Shown piece after piece: positions 55,004-62,858 of a stretch of DNA of 64,000 bases; position 1 is the stretch's first letter; each line of letters begins with the position of its first letter. A program made the position numbers and the translations under genes. The notes beneath the pieces are model-generated. The model had not been told where the DNA came from and made no database searches. It saw only the letters and a list, made by a program, of their open reading frames with translations. This DNA comes from a virus: positions 1 through 64,000 of IMG/VR virus record IMGVR_UViG_3300021171_000007. One strand, written 5' to 3'.

Positions 55004-55558
55004 ATGAACGACGATATTCGTGATCTTTTCGGATTTGTTGCGCCATCTCAAGAGCAGTTGACGTCCATATCGAAATGGGCGAGTAAGGCTTTAGAGCTAC
55101 AAGCTGAGATTGAGCAAGTTGAGGCGCACCTAAAAGAATTGAATAGAGAATTAGCCCAAATCGAAGAAGTAGATTTGCCCAGAGCAATGATGTCTGCTGG
55201 CTCGGAAGAATTTACTATGACAGGAGGCGGCAAGATTTCCATAGACGATGTTATTCAGGGCAGTCTAGCTAAAGGTGAAGAAAAGCGGGAATATGCGATC
55301 CAGTGGGTGGCAGAAAATGACGGCCAAGAAATTATAAAAAGACATTTCGAGATAGATTACACCAGAGGCCAGCATTCCTATGCGATGGCATTACGTAAAC
55401 TGCTCGAAGAAAATCAGGTACATTTTGACGAGTTTGAGAGCATTCACACTAGCACCTTCAAAGCATTTCTGCGTGAGAAGTTAAGAAAGAATATCATGCC
55501 ACCCTTCGATAAGATGGGTTTTCGCTTTTTTAAAAAAGCTATTATCAAACCAAAGTAA
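55004..55558 (+). CDS. Conserved phage replication-module protein with N-terminal RDLF
   Basis: 184 aa. Helical coiled coil (residues 20-60), then EVDLPRAMMSAGSEEFTMTG and a C-terminal domain ending RKNIMPPFDKMGFRFFKKAI. This helix-plus-'LP...M...G...F' protein is common beside ssDNA-binding genes in phages, with no assigned activity. The N-terminus MNDDIRDLFGFV contains the DLF peptide, again linking it to the replication set. Confidence 0.6.
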   Translation: MNDDIRDLFGFVAPSQEQLTSISKWASKALELQAEIEQVEAHLKELNRELAQIEEVDLPRAMMSAGSEEFTMTGGGKISIDDVIQGSLAKGEEKREYAIQWVAENDGQEIIKRHFEIDYTRGQHSYAMALRKLLEENQVHFDEFESIHTSTFKAFLREKLRKNIMPPFDKMGFRFFKKAIIKPK

Positions 55559-55562
55559 GAAA

Positions 55563-55652
55563 ATGGCAGGACACGATTGGTTTGAGGCGTTAACGTATTG
55601 TACGATTATCGTTTGGTTTTTATACGATGTATGGAAGCGGCGTAATGACTGA
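55563..55652 (+). CDS. Very small membrane protein
   Basis: 29 aa, AGHDWFEALTYCTIIVWFLY then DVWKRRND: one hydrophobic helix with basic end. Overlaps the next start by 8 nt. Confidence 0.4.
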   Translation: MAGHDWFEALTYCTIIVWFLYDVWKRRND

Positions 55653-56526
55653 TATCCATATTATTGGAGCAGGTATGTCTGGCTTGTTGGCAGCTAATAT
55701 GCTGCGGCGCCACAGAGTAACTGTGTTTGAAAAACAAGAGCAACTTCCAAATAACCATCATGCAGTCTTACGTTTTAGAACTCCAGAAATAGGCAATATT
55801 TTGGGTATTCCTTTTAAAAAAGTTAATATGATTAAAACTTACGAGCCATATATGAATGTGGTAGCAGATAGTTTGTCATATTCCAGGAAATGCACTGGTA
55901 AATATCTATCAGATAGATCCATTATTACTGGAACTATTCAATCTGAGCGTTACATTGCGCCTCAAAATCTAGTAGAACAAATGGCAGAAAATGTTAATGT
56001 CTGCTATGGCACAGGATTTGATCCATTAAAAAACAAAGCAAACATACCAGTTAAAGCTATTTCTACGTTGCCAATGCCTGTGCTAATGGCATTATTAGAA
56101 TACGAACATGATATTAATTTTGATAGTATCCCAGGTTGGGTCTTCACAGGCAGAATATTGGATTGCGATGCCTATGTCTCAATTTTATACCCAGGTCCAC
56201 AAGTATATAGTCGCGCCACTATTACGGGAGATCAAATTATTGTGGAATTCCCCAACCTTGGAGAAATTCCTGATATTGTTGATCTTGCTAATGTTTATAA
56301 CTCCCTTGGTTTATATGATTGTGTGGTACTTGATGCCGAATTTAAGAGACAGCCATATTTCAAAATAACAGAGATAGATGAAGCAGAACGCAAGGCGTTT
56401 ATGCGTTGGGCAACTGTCACATATGGTATCTATTCTCTGGGGCGCTACGCAACCTGGAGACCAAAACTGCTACTTGACGACCTAATCCACGATGTCCGCA
56501 AAATAGAAGGATGGATCTGCAAATGA
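55645..56526 (+). CDS. FAD/NAD(P)-dependent oxidoreductase-like protein
   Basis: 293 aa from ATG 55645. DIHIIGAGMSGLLAANML (residues 3-20) is the Rossmann GxGxxG motif, followed by VTVFEKQ, the strand ending in the ribose-binding acid. The remainder (FDSIPGWVFTGRILDCDAYV, ...) resembles flavoprotein monooxygenase/amine-oxidase-like phage proteins. It lies two genes before the FAD-using ThyX, but no direct link in the reaction is known. Confidence 0.65.
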   Translation: MTDIHIIGAGMSGLLAANMLRRHRVTVFEKQEQLPNNHHAVLRFRTPEIGNILGIPFKKVNMIKTYEPYMNVVADSLSYSRKCTGKYLSDRSIITGTIQSERYIAPQNLVEQMAENVNVCYGTGFDPLKNKANIPVKAISTLPMPVLMALLEYEHDINFDSIPGWVFTGRILDCDAYVSILYPGPQVYSRATITGDQIIVEFPNLGEIPDIVDLANVYNSLGLYDCVVLDAEFKRQPYFKITEIDEAERKAFMRWATVTYGIYSLGRYATWRPKLLLDDLIHDVRKIEGWICK

Positions 56527-56729
56527 CATTCGAGCAACTTCTCAAAAAGGCTGCTGAAGAAGCCAACGAACATGAGCTAGTAACTATTACTATTTCAGAA
56601 ATAAGGAGCTATCTTGACAGCATAGAAAATCAATTAGAGGAACTCGATGGTGCTTTAGATTGGGCGCAAGGTGCAGTCCATTCTGGAGAAAGTAAAGAAG
56701 CTTGGGTTCTTATTAAGGTAGTATCATAG
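56523..56729 (+). CDS. Small acidic hypothetical protein
   Basis: 68 aa from ATG 56523 (ATGA junction). Helical, acidic (SYLDSIENQLEELDGALDWA). Unknown. Confidence 0.5.
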   Translation: MTFEQLLKKAAEEANEHELVTITISEIRSYLDSIENQLEELDGALDWAQGAVHSGESKEAWVLIKVVS

Positions 56730-56739
56730 GAGGATGCGA

Positions 56740-57015
56740 ATGAAAAAGCTACCTCCTTTAGGTGATCAAGCTATACAACCGGAATACAAAGAAAAGATGA
56801 TAGCATTAGCTCAAGCTATTGATGAACTATTTAATGGAGAAGCCAAAGGTAAAGATAAAAAAGTTGGTTTTGTATTAATGGTATTTCCATTTGGTAACGA
56901 AGATGGGCGTTGCAATTATATCAGCAACGGTGCTGATAGAAAAGATATTGTTGTTATGATGAAAGAACAGATTAAACGATTTGAAGGCCAAAAAGAAGAA
57001 GTTGGGAGAGCATAA
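56740..57015 (+). CDS. Small hypothetical protein
   Basis: 91 aa from ATG 56740 (AGGAGG 6 nt upstream; ATG at 56734 too close). KVGFVLMVFPFGNEDGRCNY then DIVVMMKEQIKRFE: a small alpha/beta pattern common in phages. Unknown. Confidence 0.55.
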   Translation: MKKLPPLGDQAIQPEYKEKMIALAQAIDELFNGEAKGKDKKVGFVLMVFPFGNEDGRCNYISNGADRKDIVVMMKEQIKRFEGQKEEVGRA

Positions 57016-57749
57016 TGAAAGTAACGCTTATTGACGGAACAGGATTTGGTTCTCCAAATCCAAGTCGCTATGCTGCAAATATGATTGCATACACTAGATC
57101 AACAAGACTCAATATGTCTCCAGGATTACTTGCTGAAATCCAAGCAAAAGAAGATTTTGAAGTTCTTAAAGAAGTGCAATTGGCAGCAGGTACAATTCCA
57201 TCTAGCTGGGAGTTCGTTCAATTCACATTTGTTATAGAGAAAGTGACACGAGCATTTACCCACCAATTGGTGCGCACCAGACACGCCTCATATGCTCAAC
57301 AAGCTATGCGTATTGTTGAGATGACAGATTTTGAATACGCTAGAGGTCCGTCTGTTGGAGAACAAGGATTATACGATGATACTATGGCAATGATTGCCAA
57401 AAATTATAAGATATTAATTGATTCAGGTGCAACGACTGAGGATGCGAGAGGCATATTGCCAACGAATATTCTCACCAATATTTGTATGCATATCAACATG
57501 CGTAACTTTGTTAATTTGACAAGGAAACGCGTCAGTAGACGTGTGCAAAATGAGTACAGAAATGTACTTGATGCAGCAATAATTGAAGTCGAGAAAACAT
57601 ATCCATGGTTCTATCTTTTCTATAAAAATGATGCATTTAAGGCCAGAAAAGATCTGCAAGATATGATCTATGAAAATAAGCACCTGCTACCTGAAGAAAA
57701 GGTAGACATGGTTAAGAAATTGGATATTATAGGAGGGCAAGAGTTATGA
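57015..57749 (+). CDS. thyX: Flavin-dependent thymidylate synthase ThyX
   Basis: 244 aa. FTHQLVRTRHASYAQQAMRI (residues 81-100) is the ThyX signature region; the usual RHR is RTR and the following Ser (S92) is kept, whereas the second conserved Ser is Ala. C-terminal NFVNLTRKRVSRRVQNEYRN corresponds to the second conserved block. Makes dTMP from dUMP using CH2H4folate and FAD. Part of a nucleotide-supply cluster. Confidence 0.85.
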   Translation: MKVTLIDGTGFGSPNPSRYAANMIAYTRSTRLNMSPGLLAEIQAKEDFEVLKEVQLAAGTIPSSWEFVQFTFVIEKVTRAFTHQLVRTRHASYAQQAMRIVEMTDFEYARGPSVGEQGLYDDTMAMIAKNYKILIDSGATTEDARGILPTNILTNICMHINMRNFVNLTRKRVSRRVQNEYRNVLDAAIIEVEKTYPWFYLFYKNDAFKARKDLQDMIYENKHLLPEEKVDMVKKLDIIGGQEL

Positions 57750-57925
57750 AATTAAATTGGGCAGAAGAACTTGCCCTAGATGTATCAATGTGTTATCAGC
57801 AAGGAAAGGTGGCGCGACAAAAGAATGAAAGCAGGTTCGACAATCCATATATGCAAAAGAAATTCACATACGAAAAAGCATGGGATCAAGGTTGGGTAGA
57901 TGAGGACGGTCTTATAAATCAATGA
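57746..57925 (+). CDS. RMF/CrpP-like small protein
   Basis: 59 aa. CYQQGKVARQKNESRFDNPY then YEKAWDQGWVDEDG: the A/G-rich helix, N-P and W-x-x-G-W pattern of ribosome modulation factor-like and CrpP-like small proteins. Function in the phage unknown. Overlaps both neighbours by 4 nt. Confidence 0.5.
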   Translation: MKLNWAEELALDVSMCYQQGKVARQKNESRFDNPYMQKKFTYEKAWDQGWVDEDGLINQ

Positions 57926-58368
57926 TAGTTGTTGTTGATCTCGATCATACTGTGTCTGACGCGTTTTGGCGCGACAGTATGATAGGTGTCAATCCTTGGG
58001 ATGAATATTACGAAAACGCTAAGTACGATAAGCCATTCAAGAACGTAGCTAATTTAATCAATTCTCTTTCTGCTATGAACTACGAGATTATAGCATTTAC
58101 TGGAAGACCAGAAAAATTTAGAACTCTAACAGTCAGTTGGTTAGTTCGTAATAGAATTGACATAGATACTATCTTGATGCGCCCAGACGAGGATTATACC
58201 AAAAATAGCGAGTTGAAACTTAGATTAATCAAAGAACATTTTAAGGATAGATTTTATCAAATACATTTTATTATTGACGATAATGAGGAATCAGTATTAG
58301 AATTTTACAAATTGGGGATACCTACACTTCAAATAAGAAACGTAAGACCAAAGGATCTCTTCGCGTGA
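57922..58368 (+). CDS. HAD-family phosphatase with C-terminal DLFA
   Basis: 148 aa. Motif I VVDLDHTVSD (D-x-D-x-T; D6/D8), motif II FTGRPEKFR (T/S then G-R-P), lysine NSELKLRLI and motif IV FIIDDNEESV: a cap-less HAD phosphatase similar to the phosphatase half of T4 Pnkp and to small nucleotidases. The kinase half is absent. C-terminus RPKDLFA carries the DLFA peptide. Substrate could be a nucleotide or a DNA/RNA 3' phosphate. Confidence 0.7.
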   Translation: MIVVVDLDHTVSDAFWRDSMIGVNPWDEYYENAKYDKPFKNVANLINSLSAMNYEIIAFTGRPEKFRTLTVSWLVRNRIDIDTILMRPDEDYTKNSELKLRLIKEHFKDRFYQIHFIIDDNEESVLEFYKLGIPTLQIRNVRPKDLFA

Positions 58369-58658
58369 CAGAACTATCAGAAACAGAACAAGCCATAGGA
58401 CTTATGAATGAATTAATAAAGACTATGAAGGAGCGTGAAGCAGAGTATGGTAGTAATGAACACAAAACTGCCCAGATATTGATGATATTATTTCCAGAAG
58501 GAATACATGTCAACTCTTTTGAAGCAGCAGTCAGAATTAAATTCTTGATCTATATAATAGATAAACTCAGTAGATATTCAAAAAAAGGGAATAAAGATAG
58601 TTTGATAGATTTGGCAGGATATGCGTTGCGTTTGGCAGTATTCGATCCAAAGGAGTAG
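58365..58658 (+). CDS. Small helical phage protein (DUF6378-like)
   Basis: 97 aa. MKEREAEYGSNEHKTAQILM, then KFLIYIIDKLSRYSKKG and DSLIDLAGYALRLAV: the R-x-x-x-YG ... K-x-x-R ... D-x-x-x-D-x-A-G-Y-A pattern of DUF6378-type MazG-like small proteins. Probably all-alpha nucleotide-related. Overlaps the HAD gene by 4 nt. Confidence 0.55.
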   Translation: MTELSETEQAIGLMNELIKTMKEREAEYGSNEHKTAQILMILFPEGIHVNSFEAAVRIKFLIYIIDKLSRYSKKGNKDSLIDLAGYALRLAVFDPKE

Positions 58659-58664
58659 GTAGCA

Positions 58665-59177
58665 ATGGGTAATGAGCCATATACTGAACAAGAATACAAA
58701 AGGGCATGGAAAGGAAATAACAGGTCAGTTCGTGATCTAATAGAAGAATGGCCTAAGAGCAGATGGCCAGCAGTAATTAAAGATGAATTAATTAATCAAT
58801 CAAAAATAGCAAACCCTAATGTTGGATTTACTCAATACATTGCCAATGGGTTAAATGGAGTAACTAATCAAACTAATTCTAAACCAATATTTACTCAACC
58901 AACAACAATTCCAAAAGACATAAAGGAATTGAGTATATTGAATTGGGCTAGATGGATATATTGGCATCAAGATGAATGGAAATATTCAGGCTGTAAATAT
59001 CCAGAAAAGAGCCGTGAATGGGTAACTGCAAAAGACAGAGATTCTGGGAGGGATATTGATAATCAAAAACTGTTACGCGAGTATGAATGGACAGAATTAT
59101 CTGATAACCAACTTTGGCTTGTTAGAGGAACTATCAACGCATTCATAATCTATCTAAGATCAATAGGTTTTAAATGA
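58665..59177 (+). CDS. Hypothetical protein
   Basis: 170 aa, Trp-rich (NWARWIYWHQDEWKYSGCKY), a helical N-terminus and a basic middle. Overlaps the exonuclease start by 4 nt, so it is co-translated with the polymerase genes. No family recognised. Confidence 0.55.
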   Translation: MGNEPYTEQEYKRAWKGNNRSVRDLIEEWPKSRWPAVIKDELINQSKIANPNVGFTQYIANGLNGVTNQTNSKPIFTQPTTIPKDIKELSILNWARWIYWHQDEWKYSGCKYPEKSREWVTAKDRDSGRDIDNQKLLREYEWTELSDNQLWLVRGTINAFIIYLRSIGFK

Positions 59178-59707
59178 TCGCTACAGTATTTGACACAGAA
59201 ACAACTGGGTTAATCATTAACCCAGCTCGTAAATTGGATACACAGCCTGAGATCATATCTCTGGCAATGCAATCATTAATTGTGCCTAGTGGTGAATTAC
59301 AAGTATCATATTATAAAGTATTTAAACCAAAGAAACCTATCCCAGAAGAGATCACAAAGATAACTGGATTTACTAATGACTCTGTCTCTGGTGCGCCACC
59401 AATTAAAGATCATTTGGAAGATATAATTGTTTTCTTAGAAACATCAGAATTAATCATAGGTCAAAATCTAGGTTTCGATATGAGTATGATAGAGTTAGAA
59501 TGCCAAAGAGACAATAGACGAATTAAATGGCCAAAGAAACTTGATCTTGTTGCCAGCACAATACACCTTAAAGGCTATCGTTTGAGTCTTAAAAACCTTC
59601 ATACAGAATTGTTTGGAGTTGCATTTGAAGATTCACATACCGCAGATGCAGACGTTGCAGCAACCGTGAGATGCACTGTTGAATTATATAAGCGCGGCTT
59701 GTTATGA
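59174..59707 (+). CDS. DnaQ-type 3'-5' exonuclease
   Basis: 177 aa. Exo I is ATVFDTETTGL (D7, E9), Exo II LIIGQNLGFDMSMIE (D near residue 101), Exo III HTADADVAATV (H, D). A complete DEDDh set. Two genes upstream of the alpha-type polymerase, so it is presumably the proofreading subunit. The Pol III PHP domain appears to be degenerate, which fits a separate nuclease. Confidence 0.88.
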   Translation: MIATVFDTETTGLIINPARKLDTQPEIISLAMQSLIVPSGELQVSYYKVFKPKKPIPEEITKITGFTNDSVSGAPPIKDHLEDIIVFLETSELIIGQNLGFDMSMIELECQRDNRRIKWPKKLDLVASTIHLKGYRLSLKNLHTELFGVAFEDSHTADADVAATVRCTVELYKRGLL

Positions 59708-59970
59708 AGAAGGTAAAGTATTACGTGTCCAGATACAACAGACATGAGGCAGAAATCCCAGAAACGTGGGAAGAGGCACGAAATATGTTAGAACATGTTA
59801 TGAAGAATTATAATAGCCATCGTGGCGGCAATAATGAGCGTCTCTCAGTTGCATGTCGCGTTGCTTTTGGTATGTTCAATAAAGATAATTTGATACCTGA
59901 TCCAACACATGCCTTGATGTTTTTAATGATGAAAATTTGTGAGCGCAAAGGAGCAGGGCTTGACAAATGA
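59704..59970 (+). CDS. Small hypothetical protein
   Basis: 88 aa, KKVKYYVSRYNRHEAEIPET, then NERLSVACRVAFGMFNKDNL. Coupled on both sides to exonuclease and polymerase. Could be a small replisome accessory protein. Confidence 0.5.
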   Translation: MKKVKYYVSRYNRHEAEIPETWEEARNMLEHVMKNYNSHRGGNNERLSVACRVAFGMFNKDNLIPDPTHALMFLMMKICERKGAGLDK

Positions 59971-62858
59971 GAATCAAGTCAGAATATAGTTTTCGTCACG
60001 CATACGGAAAAATTGAAGATGTTCATAATAGAGTGCTACAGTGTGACTGGTTAGCAGCGCCCATTTCAGATCGTTTGTCTACATTCGGATTTACAGATTG
60101 GGATAAACTATGTGATGAAGTTAAAGTAAAACCCGTGTTTGGTGTAGAGCTTGGAGTGACTCCACTTCTAGGCCAGAAGAAACCGCCAGTATCTTACTGG
60201 ACCTTTTTCGCCACAAGCAAGCTCCGCACCATTAATGAATTAGTTCTAAAGGCAACATCCAAAACAGGATATTATCCAGTCTTATCTTATGAAGAAGCTA
60301 TTCTTACAGAAGAAGTAATCAAGATTGCTGATAATAAATTGTTGCTGTCTGAAATCTATCCTCATGAGTATTTTTTTATTGCCTTGTCTCCATCCACTCC
60401 TATTGGCTTATTCAGAGAAGCAAAGGCTAAAGGATTTCAATTTATAGCTAGTAGTGATAATGTTTTTACATATCCAGAAGATAAATTGCCATATCATACC
60501 TTAATAGGTAAGAACTCAGAAACATCTCTATTTCCACAGTACATTATGACAGATGAAGAATGGCGAGCGGCGCTCCCATATTGTGTAACAGATATTGACG
60601 CACAATGTGCGATAATCAATAGAGACTTTGCATTGGATATTTGTAATGCCAAATTGCTTAAGGCTGACATTTTCCGACCTTCTCATAATTATTCATTAAG
60701 ACAGATGTGCGAAGATGGCGCATCAAAGTTGGGAATAGATTTAAATGATCCAATTTATGCAGAACGATTGGATCGAGAAATACAATTAATTGAGGAAAAG
60801 AACTTCCAAGACTATTTCTATATCGTAGCAGATTTGGTTGCTTATGCCAAAGAACACATGATCGTAGGACCGGGCCGTGGCTCATCTTCTGGTAGTCTGC
60901 TCTGTTATCTTTGTGGTATTACAAACGTCAATCCTATTAAATTTGGCCTTCTCTTCGAGAGATTTATCGACGTCACGAGGGCAGATCTTCCTGACATTGA
61001 TCTTGATTTTAGCGACGCTAAACGGCATTTGGTTTTTGACTATATTAAAGACAAGTATGGAGTTGAACATGTGGCGCGGCTAGGCTCAGTTATGAGCTAT
61101 AAGCCAAGATCAATTCTCAATACAGCAGGACAATCTTTGGGTATACCAAAGTGGCTGTGCGACAAGGTAGCTGACACACTTATCGAGCGATCATCAAAAG
61201 ATTCCCGTGCGCTCCAATCATTTGAGGAGACTTTCTCTGACACAGAAATCGGAAGGAAACTACTCACGGAATATCCAGAAATTTCAGCAGTATTTGAAGC
61301 TGAAGATCATGCAACTAATGCTGGCCAGCACGCAGCCGGTATCGCCATTACTAGTGGTGAAGTATTGGACTATGTTGCTATTGATGGTCGGACTGGCGGA
61401 ATCATGGCAGATAAATATGATGCAGAAGTTCTCAACATTCTTAAAATTGATATTTTGGGTCTATCTCAATTATCCGTTTTTGAACGAGCTTTAGAACTAA
61501 TAGGTGAACAGCCAAAGAACGGTTTCCTTGAGGCGCTCCCGTTAGATGATCAAAAAGCGTTCGACGTATTGAATAAGAAACAGTTCTCAGGTATATTTCA
61601 AGCAAATGGAAAGAGTTTGCAAATTTTGTTTCAATCTATTCATACGGATAGATTAGGAGATTTGGTAGCTATCACTTCTTTGTCGCGCCCAGGGCCAGTT
61701 GCTGCTGGTGGAGCAGTCCGTTGGACACGTAAAAGAATGGGGACAGAACCTGCTACATATCATCATCCTATGCTAATTCCATATTTGGAAGTTACATATG
61801 GAGAGGTAGTTTATCAAGAGCAGGTGATGTCTATCTGTCGCGATGTTGGCAAAATGGACTTTCGCGGCGTTACTAAGATCAGAAAGGCTATGTCCAAATC
61901 TTTGGGCGTAGAAGAAATGAAGACGTTAGGTGAGCCATTTAAGAAAGGCGCGTTTGAGAATGGATTAGATGAAAAGACGATAGACACTATTTGGGCAGAA
62001 CTAATCCAAATGGGTGCTTGGTCGTTTAATCTGTCACATGCACTTTCGTATTCTTTGATAACGTATTGGTGTTGTTGGCTTAAAGCGTATCATCCTGTAG
62101 AATTTGCAGCAGCCACATTAGACAATGAGTACGAGCCTATGAAGCAACTCAGATTGCTTCGTGAGCTAGATATGGAAGGTATCAAATACAAACCGTTAGA
62201 TATTGAGAAGTCTACAGAGCGATGGAATATCAAAGAAGAGGATGGTAAGAAAATCCTCGTTGGTCCTCTTACGAATATCAAGGGTGTCGGTCCAGTTACG
62301 GTGCGTAAGATATTGGAGTCACGCAAACCTGGTGGCGCACCATTAACTCCTGCCATAATGGCAAAACTGCAAACTGCATCAACAAAGATAGACTCACTCA
62401 CTCCTATTAGAGATGCAATCAACAAAATACATCCAGATTTAAGTAAGATCAATATTATATCAGAGCCTACGCCTATATGTGATCTCTATGCAGGATTGAA
62501 TGATCAATACACAATTCTTGGGCTTGTCAAAAAGATACAGCCTCGGGATGAAAATGATCTTCATTCATTAGCAAAGAGAGATGGCAGAAGAATTGAGGGT
62601 CCATCTTGGAGTCTTAATCTGTTCGTGCATGACGATACTGATGAGATTTTGTGCAAGATTGATAGATATGACTATTCTACTTCAGGTAAGAAAATTGAAG
62701 AAATAGCTGGTGCAGGTGATTCTTTGTATGCCATTAGAGGACGCATACCAAGAGGCTTTAGAATGATCTTAATTTCAAATATTAGGTATCTTGGTAAGAT
62801 GTCTGATCTAGAAATTAAGATGCAGCCGAAGATGAAAGGTCCAGATCTTTTCGCATGA
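59967..62858 (+). CDS. DNA polymerase III alpha-subunit-type replicative polymerase, C-terminal DLFA
   Basis: 963 aa, shorter than bacterial DnaE (about 1160). Residues 1-240 correspond to a PHP domain whose first metal motif is changed (RIKSEYSFRHAYG instead of HxHxxYS). Polymerase motifs are VGPGRGSSSGSLLCYL (about 299) and LPDIDLDFSD with D343 and D345 as catalytic acids. Further on come LSRPGPVAAGGA, VVYQEQVMSICRDVG and a tandem-HhH region with IKGVGPVTVRKI. The OB domain lies near the C-terminus. The protein ends MKGPDLFA; the internal clamp motif and tau-binding tail of DnaE are missing, so the terminal DLFA may replace them. Confidence 0.9.
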   Translation: MRIKSEYSFRHAYGKIEDVHNRVLQCDWLAAPISDRLSTFGFTDWDKLCDEVKVKPVFGVELGVTPLLGQKKPPVSYWTFFATSKLRTINELVLKATSKTGYYPVLSYEEAILTEEVIKIADNKLLLSEIYPHEYFFIALSPSTPIGLFREAKAKGFQFIASSDNVFTYPEDKLPYHTLIGKNSETSLFPQYIMTDEEWRAALPYCVTDIDAQCAIINRDFALDICNAKLLKADIFRPSHNYSLRQMCEDGASKLGIDLNDPIYAERLDREIQLIEEKNFQDYFYIVADLVAYAKEHMIVGPGRGSSSGSLLCYLCGITNVNPIKFGLLFERFIDVTRADLPDIDLDFSDAKRHLVFDYIKDKYGVEHVARLGSVMSYKPRSILNTAGQSLGIPKWLCDKVADTLIERSSKDSRALQSFEETFSDTEIGRKLLTEYPEISAVFEAEDHATNAGQHAAGIAITSGEVLDYVAIDGRTGGIMADKYDAEVLNILKIDILGLSQLSVFERALELIGEQPKNGFLEALPLDDQKAFDVLNKKQFSGIFQANGKSLQILFQSIHTDRLGDLVAITSLSRPGPVAAGGAVRWTRKRMGTEPATYHHPMLIPYLEVTYGEVVYQEQVMSICRDVGKMDFRGVTKIRKAMSKSLGVEEMKTLGEPFKKGAFENGLDEKTIDTIWAELIQMGAWSFNLSHALSYSLITYWCCWLKAYHPVEFAAATLDNEYEPMKQLRLLRELDMEGIKYKPLDIEKSTERWNIKEEDGKKILVGPLTNIKGVGPVTVRKILESRKPGGAPLTPAIMAKLQTASTKIDSLTPIRDAINKIHPDLSKINIISEPTPICDLYAGLNDQYTILGLVKKIQPRDENDLHSLAKRDGRRIEGPSWSLNLFVHDDTDEILCKIDRYDYSTSGKKIEEIAGAGDSLYAIRGRIPRGFRMILISNIRYLGKMSDLEIKMQPKMKGPDLFA

